DNA of 64,000 nucleotides, from positions 1 to 64,000 of the forward strand of contig JAMCQI010000061.1 of assembly GCA_023381515.1 (NCBI GenBank), written 5' to 3'. Position numbers and translations under genes: made by a program. The notes beneath the pieces were generated by a model. The model did not search any database. It had not been told where the DNA came from and worked only from the letters and a program-made list of their open reading frames with translations. Below are positions 41,014 through 48,477 of this stretch, piece after piece. Source of the stretch: Chloroflexota bacterium. Its GTDB lineage: Bacteria; Chloroflexota; Anaerolineae; UBA4142. Within the stretch, counting starts at the first letter, position 1. Each line of letters begins with the position of its first letter.

Positions 41014-41472
41014 ATGGACGGGCAGACACGCCTGCGCATCGCCGACGTCGAGGAGAGGCTCGCCCGGGATCACGGGAGTACGGCCGTTGATTTCCTGGAC
41101 AAGGTGGCGGAAGAACTAAAGCGAAATTTCCCGCGCTATACCGGCGTCTATATCTATCTCCTCGAAGGGGACACTTTGGTGCTGGGGCCCTACCGAGGGC
41201 GTCCAACCGAGCACACACGCATCCCGGTAGGCGCGGGCGTGTGCGGCCGCGCCGCTCGGATCGGTCAGACGGTTGCTGTGGATGACGTGGCCAGCGATCC
41301 CGAGTACCTGGCTTGCAGTCTGGAGACACGGAGTGAAATCGTGGTGCCGATTCTGCAAGGCACGCAGGTAATGGGTGAAATTGACATCGACAGCGATGTG
41401 CCCGCCGCCTTTACCGATGAAGACAGCCGGTTCCTGGAGGAGGTTGCCGCGATGGCGGCGAGGCGACTATAG
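41014..41472 (+). CDS. msrC: GAF-fold free methionine-(R)-sulfoxide reductase
   Basis: About 152 aa. Single GAF domain with the fRMsr signature: GAGVCGRAA and YLACSLETRSEIVVPI hold the redox cysteines, and EIDIDSDVPAAFTDED matches the E. coli enzyme's C-terminus. It reduces free methionine-R-sulfoxide using thioredoxin. AAGGA places the start at ATG 41014 (41008 is close). The third Cys of the E. coli enzyme is not evident, so resolution may differ. Six bases separate it from the sensor kinase. Confidence 0.85.
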   Translation: MDGQTRLRIADVEERLARDHGSTAVDFLDKVAEELKRNFPRYTGVYIYLLEGDTLVLGPYRGRPTEHTRIPVGAGVCGRAARIGQTVAVDDVASDPEYLACSLETRSEIVVPILQGTQVMGEIDIDSDVPAAFTDEDSRFLEEVAAMAARRL

Positions 41473-41477
41473 CCACT

Positions 41478-42920
41478 ATGCATTCCTTGGCTCAGTTTTT
41501 TCAGACCAACAGCGTTATCGTCACGTTTGTTTACGGCGAGGCCTTTTTCGTCCTGGGGCTGGCCATCGCTCTGCAGTCGCGGAAGCACAGCCAGCTCCCC
41601 CTCGCAAAACGCTTGTGGCTGCTCTCGGCTTTCGGATTCATCCACGGGATTTATGAATGGGGCGCCGTCTTTATTCCGATTCAGCAGACGTATCTGCCCG
41701 CGGGCGCGGTCAGTATTCTGCGAGTCCTGCAACTGGTGCTCGAAGCGGTCTCGTTTCTTGCTCTTTTGCAGTTCGGCGCCGAACTTATCGCGCTCGGATC
41801 GAAGCGCTTGAGATGGCTGAGCACACTGCCGGCGCTGGGATTTCTCGCTTGGACGCTCGCGATGTTTGCCGCCGAGACGCAACCTCGCGTCACTCTCGAT
41901 CAGGTACTCGTCTTGGGAGATATCTTGGCGCGGTACGGTATGGGCGTGGCAGGCTCGATGGCCGCTGCGTGGGGCCTGTGGTGGCAGGCAGAGCAGGTCC
42001 GCGAAATGGATTTGCCCCGAATCTCGAACTATTTTCGTGCTGCGGCGTATGCCTTTGTGGCCTATACCTTTGCGAGCGCAATTGTGCCGCAAGCAGATTT
42101 TTTTCCTGCTTCGGTCATAAACTACGACACCGTGCTGAACACGATCGGCGTCCCAGTACCCGTCTTTCGGGCGATCTTGGGAGGTCTGATCGCGTACTTG
42201 ATCATCCGCGGCTCGGAGATTTTCGACATTGAAACGGACCGTCTGCTTGAAGAGGTTGCGCAGGCGCGAGCAGTAGCGGCGGACCGAGAGCGCATCGGCC
42301 GCGAGCTGCACGATAGTATTATCCAGTCCCTCTACGCCGCCGGATTGATGCTGGAGGATGCCTCGTTGACGATTGACGAGGACACGGCCCAGGCCAAGGA
42401 GCACATCGAGGGGGTGATTGTCTCACTCAACCGGGCGATCCGCGACATCCGCCGCTACATTCTCGATTTGAGAGGCGAAGTCAGCCTTGGAAATCTGACC
42501 GACAGCCTTAACGAAATGGTGCGCACCTTTCGCCTCGACACGCTCGTCGACGCTGGGCTGCAAGTCAAGGGGGATGTCCGGACGGCATTGAAACGAGAGG
42601 AGACGAGCCACGTATTAACCATTGCGCGTGAGGCACTCACGAATGTGAGCAAACATGCCCAAGCGACCCGTGTCGACGTGACACTCGATTACCGTCCTCA
42701 TGAGATAGAGCTGGATGTTGCCGACAACGGAGCGGGTTTCACGAAGGATGGGGATGGAGCGGGAGCTGGCACTGGCGAGCACTTGGGGTTGAGAAACATG
42801 GAGGAGCGGGCGCGCATCATCGGCGCGTCGCTGACGGTCGAGAGCGAGCCAGGAAAGGGGACGCGTGTGCGCCTGCTCATGCCGCTGAGGCCCGATGAAC
42901 CAGGTGAAACGGAGAAGTAG
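41478..42920 (+). CDS. membrane sensor histidine kinase, NarX/LiaS type
   Basis: A 480 aa protein. About seven predicted membrane helices occupy the first 245 residues and form an unclassified 7TM-like sensor. A coiled coil leads to HisKA_3 (RIGRELHDSIIQSLYA, phosphoacceptor His) and a HATPase domain (EALTNVSKHAQATRV, DNGAGF, GLRNMEERA). The partner regulator starts 4 bp downstream. The stimulus is unknown; coupling with msrC hints at redox or envelope stress. Confidence 0.9.
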   Translation: MHSLAQFFQTNSVIVTFVYGEAFFVLGLAIALQSRKHSQLPLAKRLWLLSAFGFIHGIYEWGAVFIPIQQTYLPAGAVSILRVLQLVLEAVSFLALLQFGAELIALGSKRLRWLSTLPALGFLAWTLAMFAAETQPRVTLDQVLVLGDILARYGMGVAGSMAAAWGLWWQAEQVREMDLPRISNYFRAAAYAFVAYTFASAIVPQADFFPASVINYDTVLNTIGVPVPVFRAILGGLIAYLIIRGSEIFDIETDRLLEEVAQARAVAADRERIGRELHDSIIQSLYAAGLMLEDASLTIDEDTAQAKEHIEGVIVSLNRAIRDIRRYILDLRGEVSLGNLTDSLNEMVRTFRLDTLVDAGLQVKGDVRTALKREETSHVLTIAREALTNVSKHAQATRVDVTLDYRPHEIELDVADNGAGFTKDGDGAGAGTGEHLGLRNMEERARIIGASLTVESEPGKGTRVRLLMPLRPDEPGETEK

Positions 42921-42923
42921 AAT

Positions 42924-43577
42924 ATGAGGATTCTTTTAGCGGATGATCACGAGATCGTGCGTCACGGTCTGAAAATGCTGTTGCGGCACGATCCGGAGTT
43001 CGAAGTGGTGGGCGAAGCTGCGACCGGGGGAGAAGCCGTCGAAAGGGCGCTCGAACTGAAACCGGATGTCGTCGTCATGGATATTCGGATGCCCGGGAAG
43101 AGCGGGATTGAGGCGACGAGAGAGATCAAAGCGGCGCGCCCCGACACCAAAATCATCATCTTGACTTCGTATGCGGAGGACGAGCTGCTGTTTGACGCCA
43201 TTGACGCCGGTGCATCCGGCTATGTCCTCAAGCAGATTGGAGTTGAGGACTTGCGCAAAGCGTTGCATCGGGTGGGGCAGGGAGAATCTCTGATCGACCC
43301 GGCGCTGACGCAAAAGGTCTTTGCCAAGGTCCGGGAGGCGACCCGCCGGGCGGAAGGTGATGCTTTTGCCGACTTGAGCGAACAGGAGATGAAGATCCTC
43401 GCTCTGCTCGCGGAGGGCAAGACGAATCGTGAGATAGCCGGACAGGTATTTTTGAGCGAAAAGACTGTGAGGAATTACGTGAGCTCAATTCTTAGCAAGC
43501 TGCACATGTCGACCCGGGCACAGGCCGCCGCGTATGCAGTCCAGCACAGAATCCAAGACCACCTGCCGCAGGATTAA
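42924..43577 (+). CDS. NarL/LuxR-family response regulator
   Basis: A 217 aa protein. Receiver domain ([13 protein letters not shown], phospho-Asp in [13 protein letters not shown], Lys in VLKQIG) and a LuxR-type HTH ([34 protein letters not shown]). Cognate partner of the upstream kinase. Confidence 0.94.
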   Translation: MRILLADDHEIVRHGLKMLLRHDPEFEVVGEAATGGEAVERALELKPDVVVMDIRMPGKSGIEATREIKAARPDTKIIILTSYAEDELLFDAIDAGASGYVLKQIGVEDLRKALHRVGQGESLIDPALTQKVFAKVREATRRAEGDAFADLSEQEMKILALLAEGKTNREIAGQVFLSEKTVRNYVSSILSKLHMSTRAQAAAYAVQHRIQDHLPQD

Positions 43578-43604
43578 CATAAGCCCCGCGCCTTGCTCAT
43601 TCGC

Positions 43605-43634
43605 TTGACAATGCTCGGCCAGTTGTGGTAAACT
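43605..43634 (+). promoter_or_regulatory. promoter of the attenuator RNA / tRNA-Lys / rnpB unit
   Basis: TTGACA (43605-43610) and TAAACT (43629-43634), 18 bp apart; start near 43641. A weaker TTGCCC-18-GATAAT pair (43772-43801) could start directly at the tRNA. Confidence 0.7.
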
Positions 43635-43640
43635 AGCGTC

Positions 43641-43770
43641 GCAGTCACGAAGAGGCATTTTTGCGGGCAAAGGTTGGCAATCGAGATTCACGGTTGCCTC
43701 TCTGGAGCGCATGATGGGCAAGGCATGCTTTCCTATAGAGGCGTGAGGCAGCTAGCTCCACGCCTTTTTT
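43641..43770 (+). ncRNA. small RNA or attenuator leader upstream of tRNA-Lys
   Basis: About 130 nt between a good promoter and an intrinsic terminator (stem 43739-43747 / 43756-43765, then six T). Segment A AGAGGCA (43651) pairs with B TGCCTCT (43695). B can instead pair with C AGAGGCG (43737), and C forms the 5' arm of the terminator. It could be an independent sRNA or an attenuator for the tRNA/rnpB transcript. No 6S, SRP or tmRNA signature is apparent. Confidence 0.5.
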
Positions 43771-43807
43771 CTTGCCCAGCGTCGATTCGAGTCGTGATAA
43801 TACATGC

Positions 43808-43880
43808 GGGCCGTTAGCTCAGTTGGTAGAGCATCTGCCTTTTAAGCAGAGAGTCGCGGGTTCGAGTCCCGCACGGCCCT
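43808..43880 (+). tRNA. tRNA-Lys (anticodon TTT)
   Basis: Complete cloverleaf: acceptor GGGCCGT / ACGGCCC, D-arm TTAGCTCAGTTGGTAGAGC, anticodon stem TCTGC / GCAGA with loop CTTTTAA, T-arm GCGGG TTCGAGT CCCGC. The 3' CCA is not encoded. It lies 8 bases before rnpB. Confidence 0.97.
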
Positions 43881-43888
43881 TGTTCTCT

Positions 43889-44323
43889 GGCAAACAAGCC
43901 GTCCGTCGCTCATCCTATCGCTTGGCGAGAGCCCGGCTTAAGGATGAGAGGAACTTCCCGACTCCCTGTCCCGCACTTGCTGGAACAAAAGTGACGGGAC
44001 GCGGTTGCCTCACGAAAAAGCAAGTGAGGGCGTCCCCTTTGGGGACGACGACAACTGCAACAGAAAATAGACCAACCGCTTGGGCGGTGATGGCTGAAAC
44101 GGTGGGGTAAGAGCCCACCAGCGTCGCGGGCAACTGCGGCGGCTAGGTGAATGTCCAACTGGGAGCAAGGCGGGTGGGATCGGCTCGCAAGCGCAGTTGA
44201 TTCCCGTCGCAGCGGCGATGCCGGCGCGGAGCAACACTCCGCCAAGTAATCTCCGCCACCCGGATGTCATCCGGGTGAGACAGATGACGGACAGAACAGA
44301 ATCGGGGGTATGGCTTGCTTGCC
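43889..44323 (+). ncRNA. rnpB: RNase P RNA
   Basis: Catalytic RNA that matures tRNA 5' ends. Universally conserved segments are visible: GAGGAACTTCCC near 43943 (CR-I type, slightly altered), ACAGAAAATAGACC near 44059, GAAACGGTGGGGTAAGAG near 44096, and GACAGAACAGAATCGGGGG near 44290. P1 is formed by GGCAAACAAGCC (43889-43900) and GGCTTGCTTGCC (44312-44323) with one mismatch. An AT/T-rich tail (ATTTTATTTTTT) follows as terminator. Bacterial A-type size. Confidence 0.9.
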
Positions 44324-44391
44324 ATTTTATTTTTTGGCCCGCGGACGCGTACTTTCATCCGCCGAAATAGAAAGGGGGCAAAACCCTTCTG

Positions 44392-44712
44392 ATGCGCGCA
44401 GAAATTCTGTTTCCGCACAAGAGTGTTTCTTCGCTCGCCGCAATCCGCGACAGCAAATGGCGTGAGTTGGCCCGGCGGGTGTCTAGCTTGCCGGAGGACC
44501 ATCCGGAAAGCTTGGCATTCTCGCTCATGATGATCCGGCATTGTAGTTGTCTCGACTGCAATCCCGATCGTTACAAGGCGCTGATGGGTTGTTCGGCATG
44601 CGCCAAGCGCACGGTAGGCGGGTTCAAAGGGGGCGATGAAGTGCTCTTGCGATCGTTCCAAAAGGCGAAAGCTGAGGTGGATGATTTCCTAAGGGACCAT
44701 CCGAGCCAATAG
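44392..44712 (+). CDS. Cys-rich small protein of unknown function
   Basis: A 106 aa protein. Cysteines cluster in RHCSCLDCNPDRYKALMGC and SACAKRTV, giving a C-x-C-x2-C-x9-C-x2-C array that could bind zinc or an iron-sulfur cluster. The C-terminal third is helical and charged. Family unknown to me. An A/G-rich AAGGGGGC lies upstream at a long distance (about 14 nt). It follows rnpB by 68 bases. Confidence 0.6.
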   Translation: MRAEILFPHKSVSSLAAIRDSKWRELARRVSSLPEDHPESLAFSLMMIRHCSCLDCNPDRYKALMGCSACAKRTVGGFKGGDEVLLRSFQKAKAEVDDFLRDHPSQ

Positions 44713-44807
44713 GCTTGACAACAGGCGAGACTTTCGGACTTGCGAGACATATCGCGTGGTCTGGTGCACGTCTCGCCCCGGCGGAGATCGCCTAGTCTTC
44801 AATCCTA

Positions 44808-44842
44808 CCCCCTCTTTCCAAACGGGAAGTGGGGGATTTTGT
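44808..44842 (+). terminator. terminator
   Basis: CCCCCTCTTTCC / GGGAAGTGGGGG stem with AAAC-type loop followed by ATTTTGTT; it ends the upstream transcript. Region 44713-44984 holds nothing else but the next promoter. Confidence 0.7.
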
Positions 44843-44913
44843 TGTGTGCGGTGGTCGGCGGCCTTTGCGCGCATCGCCCTACGGGTCGAATCAGAGTCAT
44901 TGAGCGCGAAATG

Positions 44914-44942
44914 TTGACGGCGCGCGTCAGTTGTGCTATGAT
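44914..44942 (+). promoter_or_regulatory. promoter of the LysM lipoprotein gene
   Basis: TTGACG (44914-44919) and TATGAT (44937-44942), 17 bp spacing, 43 bases before the GTG start. Confidence 0.7.
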
Positions 44943-44984
44943 GGCAGAGTCATGCCACAATGTACCTGACTTGGAGGTTGGGCA

Positions 44985-45827
44985 GTGAAGCGTTTGGCGA
45001 TGGTTGCGTCTATGGCATGTATCGCGGTAGGCGCAACCGCGTGTACGCGAGAAAAACCACCTGTGATATTGCCCACACCTGCAGGTATAGCCCTCCAACC
45101 CGGCACTCCCATTCTGCCATCCGACACGCGCGTCGTGTCGCCTACCCTCACTGTGAATCTCACTCCGACCGTAGATTCTACCGAGATACCGACCGCGACG
45201 GCCGTCATCCTGGTTCGCCCTACTGCGTCTACCTCTTCGCCCGTACCAGCAGGCGGAACGCTCGTACCCGCCACAAGGCAGACGAGCTACACGGTCCAGC
45301 TGGGAGATTGGCTGAGCAAGATTGCACCGCGCTTTGGAGTCACGACCCAAGCGATTGTCGCGGCCAATCCCGGAATGGATCCGAACCATATTATACCGGG
45401 TCAGGTCATCAATATCCCTTCGAACAGCCCGGCACAGACGACGGCTCCCTCAGGGGTAGGGATGGGCGGTCCGATCACTTATACGGTCCAGCGTGGCGAC
45501 TGGTTCTCTGCAATTGCGCGCAAGTTCGGGGTGACTGCGGCGGCATTACGGGCGGCGAACCCAGGGGTCAGCTCCGCGATCGTCTATCCGGGGCAGGTGC
45601 TGAATATTCCTGCGAGCTCGGCCAGCCCAACACTGCCGGCGCCCGGGGCGGAAGGCCAAAGCCAGACGCCAACGCCGACCCAGAGTGAGGTATACACCGT
45701 CCAGCCGGGAGACAGCCTTTTTTCCATCGCGGTACGATTCCATACGACGCCATATGCGTTACAGATGGCGAACCATCTAGCCAATCCTAATTTCGTATAC
45801 ACCGGCCAGCGACTTGTGATTCCATAG
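44985..45827 (+). CDS. lipoprotein with three LysM domains
   Basis: A 280 aa protein starting at GTG 44985 behind GGAGG. Lipoprotein signal MKRLAMVASMACIAVGATAC, probable lipidated Cys20. A Pro/Thr-rich spacer is followed by three LysM repeats (YTVQLGDWLSKIAPRFG, YTVQRGDWFSAIARKFG, YTVQPGDSLFSIAVRFH), separated by Ser/Thr/Pro linkers. LysM binds GlcNAc-containing glycans such as peptidoglycan. No catalytic domain is attached. NUDIX, GNAT and aminotransferase genes follow on the same strand. Confidence 0.88.
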   Translation: MKRLAMVASMACIAVGATACTREKPPVILPTPAGIALQPGTPILPSDTRVVSPTLTVNLTPTVDSTEIPTATAVILVRPTASTSSPVPAGGTLVPATRQTSYTVQLGDWLSKIAPRFGVTTQAIVAANPGMDPNHIIPGQVINIPSNSPAQTTAPSGVGMGGPITYTVQRGDWFSAIARKFGVTAAALRAANPGVSSAIVYPGQVLNIPASSASPTLPAPGAEGQSQTPTPTQSEVYTVQPGDSLFSIAVRFHTTPYALQMANHLANPNFVYTGQRLVIP

Positions 45828-45910
45828 AACCTCCAGGTTGCGGGAAAGCGCGTATCAAGATTCGCGTTTCTTGGGGCAATCGCCAACGTTGTAAGAAGTA
45901 GGTGTCCATT

Positions 45911-46459
45911 ATGGGCGAGCAACTGATTCGAAGTGAGTACCTTTATCGCGGACGAGTCATAACTTTGCGGCTTGACCAAGTCCGATTGGATGGTGAGCAC
46001 AAAAAAGTGACCGTTCGAGAGATCGTGGAGCACCGGGGGGCGGCGGTCATCATTCCAATGGACGACCAAAACCGTGTCTTGATGGTCCGCCAGTATCGCG
46101 CCGCGGCCGCGCGCGAGCTTCTGGAGGTGCCGGCAGGAACTATGAATGAAGGTGAGGATCCGGCCATGTGCGCGACCCGTGAGCTGAAAGAGGAGACAGG
46201 CTATCAGGCCGGGGTGTGGGAGCCGTTGGGCCACATTTACTCAAGCCCAGGTTTTTCGACGGAGAAGATGCACCTCTTTCTGGCCCGCCAACTCAGACAG
46301 TCCCAAGCGTCCCCCGAGGAGGACGAAGACATCACGGTCCAGTGGGTGCCTCTCGGCGAGGCGATTGGCATGATCGAGCGAGGCGAACTCGTGGATGCCA
46401 AGACGATTGTGGGGCTCTTGCGAGTCGCCCGAAGAATTGACGGTTTGAGGAAGAAGTAG
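45911..46459 (+). CDS. NUDIX hydrolase, ADP-ribose pyrophosphatase type
   Basis: A 182 aa protein. NUDIX box from GTMNEGEDPAMCATREL to KEETGY (G-x5-E-x7-R-E-x2-E-E). N-terminal SEYLYRGRVITLRLDQV and HRGAAVIIPMD are typical of NudF. It hydrolyses ADP-ribose or similar nucleoside diphosphate derivatives. AGGTG precedes ATG 45911; the frame is also open from GTG 45902. Confidence 0.9.
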   Translation: MGEQLIRSEYLYRGRVITLRLDQVRLDGEHKKVTVREIVEHRGAAVIIPMDDQNRVLMVRQYRAAAARELLEVPAGTMNEGEDPAMCATRELKEETGYQAGVWEPLGHIYSSPGFSTEKMHLFLARQLRQSQASPEEDEDITVQWVPLGEAIGMIERGELVDAKTIVGLLRVARRIDGLRKK

Positions 46460-46467
46460 GAACGGAT

Positions 46468-47067
46468 ATGATCATTGCGTGGGGTGATAAAGTCGGTCTG
46501 CGCCCTTTCGAGGACCGATTGAGCGATGGCGAGATGGCTCGAGTGTATCGTTGGAGTCGAGACGAGCAGATACTGCGGTGGAGCGGCGGAGCACCCACCG
46601 ACCTCTCTCTGAACGAGTTCAAGGAGCGGCTGCAAAACGATCAAAGCTTTGCGCCTGGCAATCGCCGTGCTTTTTACATCGTCACCCATTCCGGAGAACT
46701 GATTGGGCGGATCGGCTGTTTCGCGATCGATTGGGACGAACGGAAAGCGGAAATGGGGATCGTCATTGGCGAACAGGCATACTGGGCGCAGGGCTACGGC
46801 CGGGATGCAGTGACGACTCTCCTTCGGCACCTGTTCGATACTACTTCGCTGCGGACTATCAATTTGTTCACGTACCCGGACAATCTGAGAGCGCAGCGAT
46901 GCTTTAGCGCGTGCGGTTTCCGCGTTCTGGGGAGCGCACGTCGTTTCTCGCCAGACGTCGGCGAATTCGATGGGCTGGAGATGGCGATTACGCGTGATGA
47001 ATTTTCCAAGGGCGTTCCACGCCAACTCCCCAGCCGGAGGCAAATTCCAGCGAAGGAACAAAAATGA
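46468..47067 (+). CDS. GNAT-family N-acetyltransferase (RimJ/RimL-like)
   Basis: A 199 aa protein with the acetyl-CoA loop region EMGIVIGEQAYWAQGYGRDAV (Q-x2-G-x-G/A) and TLRTINLF-type strand (SLRTINLFTYPDNLRAQRC) followed by FRVLGSARR. The acceptor is unknown. Its stop overlaps the aminotransferase ATG by 4 bases. Confidence 0.88.
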   Translation: MIIAWGDKVGLRPFEDRLSDGEMARVYRWSRDEQILRWSGGAPTDLSLNEFKERLQNDQSFAPGNRRAFYIVTHSGELIGRIGCFAIDWDERKAEMGIVIGEQAYWAQGYGRDAVTTLLRHLFDTTSLRTINLFTYPDNLRAQRCFSACGFRVLGSARRFSPDVGEFDGLEMAITRDEFSKGVPRQLPSRRQIPAKEQK

Positions 47068-48224
47068 GTGGTCGCGATCTCTTGATGATTCCAGGCCCGA
47101 TCAACTTTGACCCGGGAGTCTTGCGTGCATTGAGTGCGCCGACGGCCGGTCACACGTCGCCCGAGTTTGTGGCGTGTTTTCGCCAGGCTCTAGAGTGGAT
47201 GAAGCAGGTTTTTCAAGCCCCCAACGGGGTGCCATTCGCGGTGGCAGGATCGGGGACCCTCGCGATGGACATGGCTGTCTGCAATTTGACGGAACCGGGA
47301 GATCGCGCGGTAGTGGTCTCCACTGGCTATTTTAGCGACCGAATGAGCGCCATCCTCGAACGCTATGGCGCGGCGGTTACGACTCTGCGCGGTCCTGTCG
47401 GAGACACCGTTCGAATGGAGGAGGTTCGGGTAGCGCTCGAGCGGGTACACCCGAAGATACTAGCTGTGACTCATGTCGACACGTCGACCGGAGTCGCCGT
47501 GGACGTCCTCGCCTTGTCCAAGCTAGGGCGACAATATGATGCGGTTGTCGTCGTGGATGGGGTGTGCTCGATTGCCGGCATGGAATTCCAGCAGGAAGAC
47601 TGGGGTGTGGACGTTGCCCTGACTGCCTCGCAGAAGGCAATCGGCGTGCCGCCGGGGCTGGGTCTCTTGGTCGCGTCCCCGCGCGCGATTCAAGTGTTCC
47701 GGGACCGTAAGCACCCAGTGGCAAACTATTATGCAGACTGGACGAACTGGCTGCCCATTATGGAAGCCTATCTCGCCGGCCGGGGAGCCTACTTTGCCAC
47801 ACCTGCGGTGAACATGATCTACGCCCTTCACGAGGCCCTGCGGCAGATCCTCGACGAGGGATTGGAGGCGCGGGCGGCGCGGCACAAGAAGCTGAGCGAT
47901 GCGTTTAAGGCAGGCGTGGAGGCGATTGGCTTGAAACAGGTGCCGGTAGGCCCGGAAGTCGCAGCCACCACGATGAGCGCGATCTATTTTCCCGAAGGCA
48001 TGGATGCCAAACTTGTTAACAAGATTCGCGAGCGGAATGTAGTAGTCGCCGGCGGCATCTATCCTCCGATCCGCGACAAGTATTTCCGTGTCGGACACAT
48101 GGGTGTTGTCAATCCGGCGGATATTTCTGCGACGCTCGCGGCGATCGAGGGCGCTTTGCTCGCGTCCGGTTTCGGCTTCGAGTTGGGCGCCGGAGTCAGT
48201 GCGCTCGAAAAAGCTCTGGTGTGA
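47064..48224 (+). CDS. class V aminotransferase, alanine-glyoxylate/serine-pyruvate type
   Basis: A 386 aa PLP enzyme. MIPGPINFDPGVLRALSAPT and GHTSPEF start the fold. THVDTSTGV, the PLP Asp in VVVDGVCSIAGMEF and the Schiff-base Lys in LTASQKAIGVPPGL are visible. It likely moves amino groups from alanine or serine to glyoxylate or pyruvate. It could use alanine released by kynureninase, but the distance makes that a guess. Confidence 0.9.
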   Translation: MSGRDLLMIPGPINFDPGVLRALSAPTAGHTSPEFVACFRQALEWMKQVFQAPNGVPFAVAGSGTLAMDMAVCNLTEPGDRAVVVSTGYFSDRMSAILERYGAAVTTLRGPVGDTVRMEEVRVALERVHPKILAVTHVDTSTGVAVDVLALSKLGRQYDAVVVVDGVCSIAGMEFQQEDWGVDVALTASQKAIGVPPGLGLLVASPRAIQVFRDRKHPVANYYADWTNWLPIMEAYLAGRGAYFATPAVNMIYALHEALRQILDEGLEARAARHKKLSDAFKAGVEAIGLKQVPVGPEVAATTMSAIYFPEGMDAKLVNKIRERNVVVAGGIYPPIRDKYFRVGHMGVVNPADISATLAAIEGALLASGFGFELGAGVSALEKALV

Positions 48225-48280
48225 GGGGTTCGGGGCACCTCTTTGCTTCAAATCCCTAAAGCAGTTGTTTGAATACGCGG

Positions 48281-48424
48281 ATGCTAGCGCGCATTGGGCT
48301 CGTCGTTCTTGTCATTATACTGGCCTTGATATTGGTGCCCAACGCGCGTTCTCTCTATGGGGGCCTATTCTTTTATATCCCCGATGCGGTCAGCCATCTC
48401 GTCCTAAGCTATGCCGGACAATGA
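48281..48424 (+). CDS. possible small single-span membrane protein
   Basis: A 47-codon frame: a hydrophobic helix at residues 5-20 (IGLVVLVIILALILVP) followed by a mixed tail with aromatic residues. Codon choice resembles neighbours, but there is no clear ribosome binding site. It lies in the 250 bp gap between the aminotransferase and the binding-protein gene. The rest of the gap holds the next promoter. Confidence 0.4.
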   Translation: MLARIGLVVLVIILALILVPNARSLYGGLFFYIPDAVSHLVLSYAGQ

Positions 48425-48463
48425 CGGCCGCCCGTTCTTTTTCCTCATCATGCGCTTTCGTGC

Positions 48464-48469
48464 TATAAT
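48464..48469 (+). promoter_or_regulatory. -10 box immediately before the binding-protein gene
   Basis: TATAAT ends 9 bases before the ATG at 48478, so transcription would start at or within two bases of the start codon and give a leaderless mRNA. The -35 region is weak. Confidence 0.5.
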
Positions 48470-48477
48470 CGCCACGA

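Noticed and set aside
43641..43770. 6S RNA, SRP RNA or tmRNA
   Set aside because: No long central-bubble hairpin, no GGAA SRP loop region, no tRNA-like ends with tag frame.
43910..44245. Minus-strand open frames opposite rnpB
   Set aside because: They lie antisense to conserved RNase P RNA elements and match no protein family.
44960..45688. 242-codon frame overlapping the LysM gene
   Set aside because: It is a shifted reading of the LysM gene, Arg/His/Ser rich without domains.
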